Shown here piece after piece: positions 46,642 to 56,814 of a DNA stretch of 64,000 bases (position 1 is the first letter of the stretch; each line of letters begins with the position of its first letter). The notes beneath the pieces are model-generated. The model did not search any database and was not told the origin of the DNA. It worked only from the letters and a program-made list of their open reading frames with translations. Position numbers and translations under genes: made by a program. The DNA is from Phlebopus portentosus (taxonomy: Eukaryota; Basidiomycota; Agaricomycetes; Boletales; Boletinellaceae): positions 930,001 to 994,000 of the forward strand of contig JAYXKI010000002.1 of NCBI GenBank assembly GCA_037892935.1, written 5' to 3'.

Positions 46642-48300
46642 CTACACAGGAATAGCCTGAGCCTGCGCATACAAAGAATAATCATAATGAATGTGCTCAT
46701 AACGCTGGAGCGGGCGCAGGGACGGCCTCTCGTCGATCGGGAAAAGGCCGGGGATATCAGACCTCGGTGGTAACTCCAATCGAGCGAAATGCCGCGTGTC
46801 ATCGGACGAGCTCGTATGCGGGATAATCGGCGCCTATTCACGCAGTTAATACGCACGGAGAAAGAAAAGGAATAGTTTCACTCAGTTGGTAGTTCCACGG
46901 ACATCTGAAAAAAAAATGCGATGCATACCTTAATCTCGCGCCGCTCAAGCGCACCCCAATCGACGCCCCGAAACCACGGATGGTCAAGCACGTCCTGGGG
47001 TCCACCGTTCATATTCCCAAGGCGTTTACTCAGATCAGGGTGTAACAGCGCTTTGATCAGCTCCCGCGAGAGCGGGTCCATATCCCGCGGCCACCATATC
47101 CGGCCTTCCAAAATCTTTTTATAAATATCAAACGCATTCTCAGCGAAGAACGGCGGGAAGCCGACAAGCATCTCGTAGCATAGAATCCCACACGCCCACC
47201 AGTCTGCCGCTTTCCCGTGCCCCTCTGACCGGATGATCTCGGGCGCGAGGTATTCTGGCGTGCCGCATAACGTCCATGTACGGTCGTCGACAAGCTTGGC
47301 GAAGCCGAAGTCTGTTAGCCGTAGGTAACCCCGTGAGTCAAGAAGTAAGTTTTCTGGTTTCAAGTCACGGTAGACGATGTTGAATGAATGTAGGTATCTT
47401 AGTGCAAGGACTATTGTTGCTAGATAGAAGCGCGTAACGTCAGGTGTGAACCGTTGTGCGCGTCGTAGGTGCGTGAAGAGCTCGCCGCCTGGTACGTAAG
47501 AAAGGAGCATGTAGACATTCTCCTGGTCTTGGAAGGTTGCGTAGAGGTCGACGATGAATGGGTGTCGTATCCGTGAAAGAATGTATCTCTCCGCTGCTAC
47601 GTGTTCGACCTGCCTTAATCGTACAATTTCTTTCTTGCTCAGAATCTTCATGGCGAAGTAATTGGCAGAATCTTGTCGTGTAGGCGCATTTCGCAGGCGG
47701 ACCAAGAGCACTCTTCCGAATGTCCCAGTTCCTAACGGAACAAATAATTAAGCATGAAGTGTTAAACGAGGAAGGAAACCATGCCAACCTAAAGTGCCTC
47801 GTACTTCGAAATCCGTCAACTTCACGGTATTTGTTCGAGGTAAATCCAAATTTTCCTGAGACAAAGAGCGCACAGGCTGACGAACTATTGACAAGTTCTG
47901 CTCGTTCTGCGTCGTCGAGTCTTCATCCATCGCATCAGGGTTTTCTGGCGCCTGCGAAACCGGTGTCACGAGATATTCTACCTGCACGGGTTGCGACATG
48001 TCCTCCATGACAACCTCCAGTGGTTGCTGCTGCTGATGCAGATGCTGAGAGAGGTTGATTCTGGGCTTGAGGATGGTACGGGTGGCTCATGTTTAAGTCT
48101 TCTGGACTTGGTGACTCAGGAGGTGTAATTGGCCCCTCTGAGAGTACCATTTCTGAGTCGCGGCGGCCGGACATTTTTCTGGGTGGGTAGCCCTGTATCG
48201 GCGCAGGGCTCAAAAGAGGTTGGAAGAAACCTGGAGGGAAGACAGTGCCCGGAGACGGCATGGACGCGGAGCGTGGAGGGAGCTCGTACAAGTGATCCAT
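46642..48300 (-). CDS. cAMP-dependent-type protein kinase catalytic subunit (AGC family)
   Basis: Stop TAG at 46642-46644; the best N-terminal ATG is at complement 48298-48300 (MDHLYELPPRSASMPSPG), with introns at 47732-47788 and 46834-46928. The kinase core has the glycine loop GTLGTGTFGRVLLV, AMKILSKKEIVRLRQ, YRDLKPENLLL, LTDFGFAKLV, the activation loop TWTLCGTPEYLAPEIIRSEG and ADWWACGILCYEMLVGFPPF, all intact. The Thr in TLCGTPEY is the expected activation site. The tail ends YSLYAQAQAIPV and lacks the terminal FxxF hydrophobic motif of classic PKA. The N-terminal 100 residues are disordered; a reading-frame change near 48010-48060 is unresolved, so the start could instead be MEDMSQPVQVEYL at 48008. 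PKA controls growth, nutrient response and sporulation in fungi. Confidence 0.82.
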
Positions 48301-48964
48301 GTCGGAGCAGATAGACAGGCCTTAATATAAAACCTGGTGTTCAGAGTGAAGAGCGGCGAGACAGGGCGCGGTACCTGCGTGAGTTTACTGTTATGATGAG
48401 AAAGGCCGGAGGGGAGCGGGATATATCACTATTACTGGCGTGCATCAGTTGCGGTGATGGGGGAATAGTGGATAGGAATAGCACGAATATACAAATATGG
48501 GGTGTATGCGAGCAAATGGTAAAAACACGTACCAAAATGCGATCGAGGCGGTGACAAGTGGACGGGCAGACGGAGATGGGCGGGTGTCGTGGCGGACAGG
48601 GTGCGGACAGACCCGACGGAGATAGTGAGTGCTCAATGACCGTGCCAGACGGGCGTAAGAGACGAAAAAAGGGATACGGGATATGCGCCCTCCGAAAAGG
48701 CCCCGACGCAGCAACAAAAGAAAACCACGCAAACGACAGCAGAGTGCACGACGCCAGACACGCCGGCAGCGACGACAACGACAACGATGGCGAGGAGAAA
48801 GCAATGAGAAAAGGAGGGAATGAAAGCCTGTTGGCAGTGAACTGAACTGAACTCCAATGCGCAGTAGCAGTCGAGTCGTCGCGACAACGAGTGTCGATCA
48901 TTCGCACGATCGGCGCCGCCCAAATTTTATTTATTTTATCTTCAGTTCTTCAGTCTTCACCACC
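48301..48964. promoter_or_regulatory. Divergent promoter of the kinase and SSF1
   Basis: About 660 bp between the two start codons, with a C/T-rich minus strand from 48400 to 48840, as expected of an upstream leader. Minus-strand ORFs here are Ser/Cys/Leu-rich translations of that tract. No specific site recognised. Confidence 0.4.
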
Positions 48965-50496
48965 ATGGCAAGGAGGAGAAAACACAGAACACACGTAAAG
49001 ACTCCTCAAAACACAGACAACAATGTCCCGAGATCGTTCATCATCAAACACGGCCAGGTCGGCTCGTCACTATCTCAGCTCGTCAGGGACCTCCGCAAAG
49101 TAATGGAACCAAACACTGCAAGCCGTCTCAAAGTGCGCAACTCTCTCACAATCTTTGAATGAATCTCACTCTTTACATGCTACTAGGAACGCGTAAGAAA
49201 TAAACTGAAAGACTACCTCACGCTCGCACCTGCGTTGCATGTCACTCATATTCTTGCACTGACACTCACACCTATTGCACCCTACCTGCGAATGGTCAGG
49301 CTTCCTGCTGGCCCAACTCTTACCTTTCGTATGGAAAGGTACAGTCTATCAAGAGACATTATTGGCTCTAAAAAGCATGCTCGTAGCATGGGCCTTGAAT
49401 ACCTCACTCCGCCTCTCGTGAGTCCATTATTCTCTTTCGTCGACGACACAACATTTATGCATCACTTAATATTTCAGCTCGTCCTGGCCTCGTTTCCTCA
49501 ACCATCTCCATCATCACCTCCACACCTAACCCTCCTCATGAAATCCTTCCAATCTCTCTTCCCTCCTCTCTCACCTCAATCACTCTCCCTTTCAGCCGCC
49601 CGACGCGTCGTCCTCGTGCAATACGACCCAGAGCGCGACACCGTGGACGTCCGGCACTACCTCATCACCGTCAAGCCCTACGGCGTCACGCGACGCATAC
49701 GCAAAATCCTCGAAGGCGCAACAAAAGCAAGATCCAACAAATCCCAATCCCGCGCATCGTCCAAGTCCACTATCACGGGTGTGGTCGACCTCGGACGGGA
49801 GCAGGATGTAGCGGATTTCGTACTCCGCCGCCGAGGCGAACCAGATCCAGAAGATAATGGGTATGAATCTGCTGCATCATCCGCGTCGAGCGCCGCTGGG
49901 GATGATGACGCGGATGCTGTATCCCTCGTCAGTGATTATGTCGGGCGGAATAACAAGAAAGGTACAAAGAGGGCTGTGAGGCTTGATGAAATTGGTCCGA
50001 GGATGGAACTCCGACTCGTCAAAATCACCGAGGGCGTTCCAGGCAACGACGGAGCTGTCATGTACCATAGTATCGGTGCGCGTTCATACATCCTTTTTTT
50101 CTTCTTCGGACACTCTTGACGTAGTCACTAAATCAACTTTCCAGTCAAAAAATCAAAGCGGAAGCAACCGCACAGAAGAAGGCGCATGCGAAGAAGGAGA
50201 GGCTGCGACAGCAAAGAAGGGAGGAACAGGAACGGAACGTTGAGCGGAAGAAAGAGCAAGCGGGTGAGGGAGCGAGCAAGAAGGCTGTACAATTTGCGGA
50301 TGAAGATGACAAAGAGGGGGATGAGGAAGAGGACGAAAAGGAGGAAGATCTGGGCGAATGGGACGAGGAGGAAGAAATTAGTGAAGGTGAGGAAAGCGAG
50401 CAAGAGGAGGAGCAAAGCGAGAGTGAAGACGAGGAACCAGTTGGGCGTCCCAAGAAGAAGAGGAACCACAAAACCGATGACACTTTCGTATATTAG
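48965..50496 (+). CDS. SSF1: Ribosome biogenesis Brix-domain protein SSF1/PPAN (possible frameshift)
   Basis: Start ATG at 48965 (MARRRKHRTHVKT), stop TAG at 50494-50496. Exons 48965-49132, 49187-49417 and 49478-50075 are clear. The Brix domain reads PRSFIIKHGQVGSSLSQLV, LRKVMEPNTASRLKERVR, LRMVRLPAGPTLTFRMERY and YDPERDTVDVRHYLITVKPY, then LDEIGPRMELRLVKITEG and AVMYHSI. SSF1/Peter Pan acts in nucleolar 60S assembly and 27S rRNA processing. The tail is Lys/Glu-rich and acidic. In the last exon (from 50145) the frame that gives the expected KAEATAQKKAHAKKERL is one base out unless the A6 run at 50147-50152 is one A too short. A GT-AG alternative from 50062 keeps the frame but removes the conserved MYHSI; I prefer a frameshift. 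The intron 49418-49477 is 60 nt without a stop. Confidence 0.88.
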
Positions 50497-50635
50497 GATC
50501 TGACTGTCTTGCAATACAACTGATGGTCCACTATTTAATTCGTGAAAGAAGATAGCATAAACTACAAAAATTCATAAAATAAATCCTCGTCACTCGTCAT
50601 CTTGCCACTCCCAATCCGAACAAGATCAAACCACT

Positions 50636-51574
50636 CTATTTCGTCGTCTTCGCACCTCCCGAATCGTTCGTCGCAGCAGCATTTGTCCAGGGCAATGGTC
50701 CGACCCATCGTTCCAAGAATCTCAAACTGCGCATTTTTACTGCATCCCAGTTATCCAACGCAGGTCTTACGTCCAGATAAAAGGACAGGTTGCCTGGAGC
50801 CGATGACTTGCCGGTGTAGAAGTCTATCACATAACGCATGCGTGACCCACAGCGATCGATGACCCAGTCGTGTCTGTCGAAGGGAGCTTGATATCTAATC
50901 GCATAGCAACATAATCGTCAGTGCCATTTTAACGCTCAAATACTGGAGTGTGGACTAGAAAATAACTACGCACCCCAAGAGCGTTTTAACCCAAGCCTTG
51001 GGTGTCCTCTCCCCCGGTCTTCCTTTGAAGCTCACCAACTTCACACCCCCACATCGCTCCCCGCCCCACCCCCGCTCCCAGCTCATCACCTCGCCCCAGC
51101 AGCGCTCATTCACAGCGTTGTGTATGGGCACGATGACGCGCATATCCGCCGTGCGCGGGGTGTGGTTTTCCGCGCCATGGCGGCGAAGAACTGCGCTTCG
51201 GAGGGATAAACCCAGTTTTTCTGTTCCGTTGAGTCTGTCGAGTCGGAGGAGTCAGAGCGCGGGATTGAGGAGACTTGGCGTGCCGTTGGGAGAGAAGGCG
51301 GTGCGATTGCGTTGGTTGTCGACGACGTGCCTACGCCTGAGGACGTAGAAGTACTCTCATTGGAAGTAGAGCTCGAACTGGCGAACAGACCAGACAACCC
51401 AGTCCACGTCGAACGCGTCTTATGGTCCACAGGACACTTATCCGCCTCCGCCGCACGCGAAAACTGAGAATGGTCAACGGGGCATTTGTCATTGCCCGAC
51501 CTCGGCTTTGGTACTGGCTGTGAATCACTCGAGCAGGATGAGGAAGACGAATGGTCGACTGGACACTGCGCCAT
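50636..51574 (-). CDS. Holocytochrome c synthase (cytochrome c heme lyase), apparently frameshifted
   Basis: Start ATG at complement 51572-51574 (MAQCPVDHSS), stop TAG at 50636-50638, one or two introns near 50895-50970. The enzyme attaches heme to apocytochrome c in the mitochondrial intermembrane space. Three heme-regulatory CPVDH motifs precede the core. The core segments WVYPSEAQFFAAMARK, VPIHNAVNERCWGEVMSWE, LVSFKGRPGERTPKAW, YQAPFDRHDWVIDRCG and RYVIDFYTG are all family hallmarks. Between ARK and the next segment (NHTPRTADMRVIVPI) the frame changes, and no GT-AG intron fits without deleting conserved residues. Adding one base to the T4 run at 51166-51169 (A4 on the coding strand) restores the frame exactly. 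This is a sequence error or a genuine one-base deletion. Convergent with SSF1, 139 bp between stops. Confidence 0.88.
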
Positions 51575-52386
51575 GGCTTTCTTGCAAGTTGACTGGTGTG
51601 CGGACCTTTCGACGCGATACTTCGCCCGGATCACTCTCGGCATGATCAGAATCCAAACTCAGATCTCTCGCGTGCCCGCCCGGCTTGTCCCGACATGTCT
51701 TCCATATTCGGAACGGGAATCTGAGAAGAGCGACGATCCGGAAATCCCGATCTTCAGGAAGATTTGCGCTGTCAATTAGTGTGTCAATCTTCTTCTTGAT
51801 CCCAGAGGCTCGAAGCGACTAAACACCGCGTGTACCCTGTTTTATCTGTGCCCCGTAAGGAATCCGATTCATGGCAACCTTTCCCAATGATAAAGTTCAA
51901 GTTCAAGACACACAGTCAGAGAATCATGTTTATTCAAAAAGACCAAAGAAGAGACAGAAACAAAAAACAATATATTTTAAAGCAAATCGGAGTTTATATG
52001 AGAAAGTACCATGTCCGTAGCATATCAGAGCTGAGGCTGAGGCGGGGGGAATAAAGCAACAACGCAACACGGCCAATGGTGATACTCTAATGGTCTGTCT
52101 CAAAGTAGAAAAACGCGTAGAACATCTACCTTACAACCGTGTAACATTAAATGTGTCAGGAACAATAAAGAAACGTTGGTAAAGAACCGGAGAAAACGAA
52201 GCGAATGTACGACAATCCCGGAATTTGTCAGAGAGTGGATAATGTCCAGTCGAATTGGTATGTCGTGGAACGTGTTGTTCCAAGGCGTTGTCTCTGAGAG
52301 TGTGTGCAGTGCATGAAGTTAAAGGAGCAGGTGATTAGCGCCGAGAACATGCGACATCATCGGTGGGACCGTAACAAACATTTACT
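51575..52386. other. Intergenic, about 0.8 kb
   Basis: Contains the heme lyase promoter on the left and the 3' UTR of the PriA-like gene on the right. A short plus ORF at 51830-52054 is an unremarkable Lys/Arg-rich translation. A-rich from 51940 to 52000. No other feature seen. Confidence 0.45.
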
Positions 52387-53226
52387 CTAAGCGTCAACTG
52401 CGGTTGCATTACGTAATAATTTAGTCTCTGCGCTTCCTTCGATGCGAGTCGGAAGAGATTACTCACCAACGCAGACACCGCCCAGGCAGGACGCACCAGG
52501 GGTAGGCGAGCAATCAGTACCCTGGCCAAGAGAGGCGCATCCACCGCATGAGGTCAGGTCAGATAGCGTGTCAACACTACACAGCTCATTAGCATCGCTA
52601 ACCGTTTTCAAGACGGAAAAGATATCTCACCATTCAGAGTCGCCAGTGAAAACACCGTTGGAGATGATAGGACAGGTAGTGAGACCAGTAGGGCAGAACG
52701 AAGCATCCCACTGCTCAAAGCTGCGCTTAACCTTGTCGTAGCTCTTCTTCTCCTTGTATTCATTGCCCCAGTCTTTCCTAACAAAATCCTTTCCATGGTC
52801 CTTCTTGTCATGATCCTTCTTCGACTTGGGTTTCGAAGAGGGGGTTGAGGTCGACGAAGACGACGAGCTGGACTGCGAGCAGCACTGAAGACTGGAGATC
52901 CAGAGCCATCCTTTCTTCGAGCACGTCGGGGTCGCTGAATTCGTCGGCTTGACTTTCGGTACACAGCATCCCTGGTCATGGCTAAAGTACCAAGAAGACG
53001 GGCAGTCGATGCCACTGGGAGGAGTGGCCGTCTTGGTAGGACCACCGCTTGGAAGACAGCAGCTGCGGGTCTCCCAGAAGAACTCCTTCTCAGAACAGTC
53101 CTTGCTTGTCTTCGTGCCCTTGCTATCACCGCCGCGCGCTACGAGCGGAGTGGTTTTAGTCGGCGTGGCTTCGACAAGGCCCGCTGCGAGGGCAGAGATG
53201 AGAATGAGCGTGGAGAGAATCTGCAT
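52387..53226 (-). CDS. Secreted cysteine-rich protein, PriA-like
   Basis: Three exons (53226-52631, 52576-52467, 52397-52387) give 238 residues, and the sum divides evenly by three. The N-terminus MQILSTLILISALAAGLVEA is a clear signal peptide. The mature protein has many Cys pairs (SCCLPSGG, GCCVPK, LQCCSQ), a disordered Ser/Lys-rich region and the module FCPTGLTTCPI, SECVDTLSDLTSCGGCAS and GTDCSPTPGASCLGGVCV. That order, CPxGxxxCP then ECVDT...SCGGC, is the PriA-type module of secreted proteins found in mushroom-forming fungi, where the first was linked to fruiting-body primordia. The function is unknown. The usual Cys count and C-terminal end look intact, although the last exon is only 11 nt. 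Confidence 0.82.
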
Positions 53227-53921
53227 TTCTTCAACTCAGGACTTGACAAGAGAACGGAAGGGTATGGTCGTGTGCTGAGAGAGAGAGATGAAGCGGGAGC
53301 TTGAAGTATACAAAGCCGGCACGGGCTAGACTTTAAAAGAATGGAGGTGAGCAGAGAGAGGACGCTCCCGCGATTGAACACAGACTCAGGAATGAGAGGG
53401 TTGGAGAAAAAGATAAAAGGGGGAATCGAGCCGTGGCGCGATAATATATGTGACGCGTGAGAGTCCAGATCCTTATTCGCACCGCTTAAGCAGTCCTTAT
53501 TTTTACAAAACTTGATTAGCGAACGGCATGCAAATACCGCAAAAGAGAACATGAGAGAGCACTGGCGCCTCAGAAGCCTTCTTTCATCTTTTCTTTTCAG
53601 CAGTGGATGTGTACAAAATTTGTGCAGAAACTGGAATCGTTTTTCTTCATTCGTGACCATTCAGGAAATATAGACTTTCTATAATCCAAGGGGCTATCAA
53701 TATTAATCGGACACGCTTACGAACGCGGTGAAAAGACCGGGCGCCGCTTCCATGTGTGACAACCCCAGCTGGAGGGAGTAGCGGTCTTCGTCGAATTTTC
53801 CAGCATAGGCGGACCCTCAAAACAAAACATTCCAGCCAATGTAACATCAATTAAGTCACTACTTATCTTTCTCGTCTGCCATCTAAAGAGACGGATGAGA
53901 CAAACCCCCGAATGCAGATGA
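53227..53921. other. Intergenic, promoter of the PriA-like gene
   Basis: About 700 bp with no supported gene. Its first half carries the minus-strand promoter of the PriA-like gene, including pyrimidine-rich minus-strand leader sequence up to about 53460. Confidence 0.45.
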
Positions 53922-54538
53922 TCCTCCACGTTCCTTGTTGCATTACCTGAAAACGATTACCCGACAGGAAAGGGTGTTCTGTCAGATCCGCAACGGCTCC
54001 CGCTGTGGATCGACGCCCCAGTCAGGAACTCTCCATGGCTTCTTATGAGTAGCGATAGTAACGGCTTCATTGAGTTCCTGAGCTCCTCCATCCTCCCTCA
54101 ACGTCAAGAACCTCAATACATACTTATATTTGTCATCTCAGCGAACATGAACATATTATCTTCAGGGACGATGGATTCTCATGGATTCGGGGCGCCCGAT
54201 TAGGGTTTCCCTTTGCTCTCACGACAAAGGCTCTGTACCCATCCGATCTCATCCTTTCACCAGTTGAGGCGAGCCGACGGGATTATCAGACAACTCTCGG
54301 CTCCTCTACTTTGTCGAATGAATGGAATACAACAAGCGAGCTGGTAGCAAGCCTGAAGATCTCGGACGAGGCGAGAATGGAGCAAAGTTGCTGGGAGGAG
54401 ATTGAAGAAGAAATGCGCATCAGATGCTCGGGTTGTTATCGCGACACGACACCTTGTTATGATATAAGCAGAGATATCACCTTCACCTTCATCAAAGCTG
54501 CTAAACCGTTGGAGGCCAACCCCAGCAGCTTCTCTTAA
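53922..54538 (+). CDS. Doubtful two-exon hypothetical gene
   Basis: Two overlapping open frames on the plus strand look more protein-like than the surroundings. The first is open from 53922 to 54200 and reads LPLWIDAPVRNSPWLLMSS and NGFIEFLSSSILPQRQ. The second, in another frame, is open from 54074 to 54538 (155 codons, ending in TAA) and reads DDGFSWIRGARLGFPFALTT, LYPSDLILSPVEASRRDY and WEEIEEEMRIRCSGCYRD. A splice from the donor after GGCTTCATTGA near 54073 to the acceptor ending at 54165 would join them as NGFIED, but no ATG is seen near the start and no family is recognised. It could be a real orphan gene, a decayed gene or chance; I lean to unproven. Confidence 0.25.
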
Positions 54539-54721
54539 AGACCTATCATCGCATCAAGTCTCGTCTCATGCAAGGTTTCTGAATCCGACAAAGCACAGTT
54601 TGTTTTTAGTTCATCTCCTGATCATCACTCTGTTACGCGATCACGTCTCTCGCACTTCCCAATGGGCTCTGGTGAACGTCGTTTGGTCTGGTCGAGTGTT
54701 TGTTTTCGGACGTGTCTCGGA

Positions 54722-54745
54722 CACGTGATGCGATCACCCCACGTG
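54722..54745. promoter_or_regulatory. Pair of CACGTG boxes upstream of the nitronate monooxygenase gene
   Basis: CACGTG occurs at 54722-54727 and again at 54740-54745, with 12 bp between them, about 150 bp upstream of the start codon at 54897. A pair at this spacing is consistent with a bHLH-responsive promoter. Confidence 0.4.
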
Positions 54746-54896
54746 TTTCTCGAGATCCCCGCGCGTAGCACATGATTATGGGTCGCCTCTCGTCTATCGG
54801 TCTTGAAAGTCGCCGACCATTCTGACCGGATCGTTCACTCGCCTCTTGTTCTCTGACCACCATCATCTTTCGCAGTTCTATCCTGTCCTGTCTATA

Positions 54897-56666
54897 ATGC
54901 CGTCGTCACCCCAGGTTTTCAAAACTCCTCTCACGGAGCTCTTCAACATCAAGCACCCCGTCATGCTTGCTGGTATGCAGTGCTCTTGTTGATATCAGCA
55001 CATTTATGTCTGACGGTTACTTGCTCCGGGTAATTGTTTAAAACAGGCATGAACGTCGCAGCAGGCCCTAGGCTTGCTGCAGCAGTCACGAATGCAGGTA
55101 TGCGCTTAGCCATTATACGATCCGTGAGACATCCGCTAAAGGCCGTTACTCAGGTGGTATTGGTGTCATTGGCGGCTTGGGTCAGACGCCTAAGAATCTG
55201 CAACGCAGCATTGACGAGATTAAGGAGCATCTTGAGGATAAGAATGCGCCTTTTGGTGTCGATCTTCTCATCCCGCAAGTTGGTGGTAAGGCAAGGAAGA
55301 CAAATGTATGTCTGACGTTCATTCTGTATAATGGGTCTCGGGATTGAAATTTCCGCTTTCTTTGGGTAGTATGACTACACGAAAGGTCAACTTCCAGAGT
55401 TGACGGAGGTACTCATCAGGAATAAAATTGCTGTATTTGTGTGTGCTGTTGGTGTGCCTCCGAAAGAGATGGTAGAGAGATTGCATGCTGCTAAGATACC
55501 AGTGGTGAAGTGAGTTAGACCCGCGCTTTGTATCTACGCCTTTTTGACATTCAGGATCTAGCATGGTTGGGCACCCGAAGGTACTCCACAAGTTCCCAGG
55601 CTTTGCAAAGGATCTCACGTTTCTCGTTATAGCACGTACAAAAGGCGCTTGACCAGGGTAAGAATAACATTTTTTCTCTTCAATCTGTGCTGAGCGCGCC
55701 TGACGTCGTCTAAAATCAGGTGTTGACATAATCTGCGCTCAAGGAGGCGAGGTGCATAATCTATTCAAAATGAACAGAGACATCAACTCAAATTCAAATT
55801 TCTCAGGGAGGCGGACACACAGGCGACACGCCCTTCTCTGTGCTGATTCCAGCGTGCATTGACATTTGCAAAAACGCGAAAAGTCCATTGAACGGCAAGC
55901 CTGTTCTCGTCGTTGCTGCTGGTGGTATCGCAGATGGACGCGGGCTTGCCGCTTCGCTTGCGTGCGTTCAGCTGCTGTTCAAGACCATCCGCTTCGTCCC
56001 TTAACCTCCTTTCCAGATATGGAGCCGCTGGTGTTTGGGTTGGCACACGTTTCGTCGCGAGTGTCGAGGCTGGTGCCCCAAAGATGCACAAGGAACTGAT
56101 CGTTTCCTCCGGATATGACGATTTCGCGAAGACGACTATCTACACGGGCCGCCCCTTACAAGTACGCAAGACGGACTATATCGTAGATTGGTGAGGGCAT
56201 CCTTCACTCGCGTAGAAAAACCGTGCTTAACATGTATTTTAGGGAGGAAAATCGCCGAGATGAGATCAAGAAATTGACAGCAGAGGGAAAGATTCCCCAC
56301 GAGGTGGAACTGGAGAAGCGTCCGGAGATATCCTTGCCAGGCAGGGCGTGTGCGTAATTTGCGTAAAACTGTATGTTTTGAATGCATTTTGAAGTAACCT
56401 TCTCTTTTCGGAAACAGGGCTCATGGGAAGAGTTGCTGGTGCTATTCACGTACGCCCTGATTATGAGGTTAAGATTGATTAGGATATGCTAACTACTTAC
56501 GTTGACAGGACATCAAACCCGCGAAAGAGATGTGGGTTCCTCTACATTCTGCTTATGGTTTTATGGTATACCTGACCATGTTTCTAGTGTCGATGAGATG
56601 ATTACAACCGCTGCGCAATGCATCAGACAGACCAACTCCTACCTCGTCCCTCAAGCGAAGCTGTGA
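54897..56666 (+). CDS. Nitronate monooxygenase (2-nitropropane dioxygenase family)
   Basis: Start ATG at 54897 (MPSSPQVFKTPLTELFNIK), stop TGA at 56664-56666, at least ten exons, some short. It oxidises toxic alkyl nitronates with FMN and oxygen. The TIM-barrel motifs appear in order: HPVMLAGMNVAAGPRLAAAV, the turn GGIGVIGGLGQTPKNLQRSI, CAVGVPPKEMVERLHAAKIP, VVNMVGHPKHVQKALDQG and VDIICAQGGEGGGHTGD, which carries the FMN-phosphate loop and the active-site His. LVVAAGGIADGRGLAASLAYG and GVWVGTRFVAS are the barrel strands that finish the FMN site. An acceptor just before CATGGTTGGG joins AA to C and gives Asn, restoring the frame. The ends of a few introns are my estimates. No signal peptide; probably cytosolic or peroxisomal. 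Confidence 0.92.
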
Positions 56667-56814
56667 GTTTGCAGTCTTCGACGTCATGAGGGATCTGTCG
56701 CGTATCATATGTGCTTTGTATTCTCGCCGTTGGTCAAAGCTTTCCGGGTTAATACACTGTATTACTAGATCTACTCTAGGAACTTGAATTTTTGCCTATG
56801 GATATTATGATAAT

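Noticed and set aside
48341..48923. Minus-strand ORFs up to 188 codons upstream of the kinase
   Set aside because: Ser/Leu/Cys/Arg-rich translations of the pyrimidine-rich leader in several frames at once, with no domain and no splice link to the kinase exons.
50128..50514. Minus-strand ORF of 128 codons opposite the SSF1 tail, rich in Leu and Phe
   Set aside because: It is the antisense of the Lys/Glu-rich acidic tail of SSF1, which automatically gives hydrophobic codons; it is not a membrane protein.
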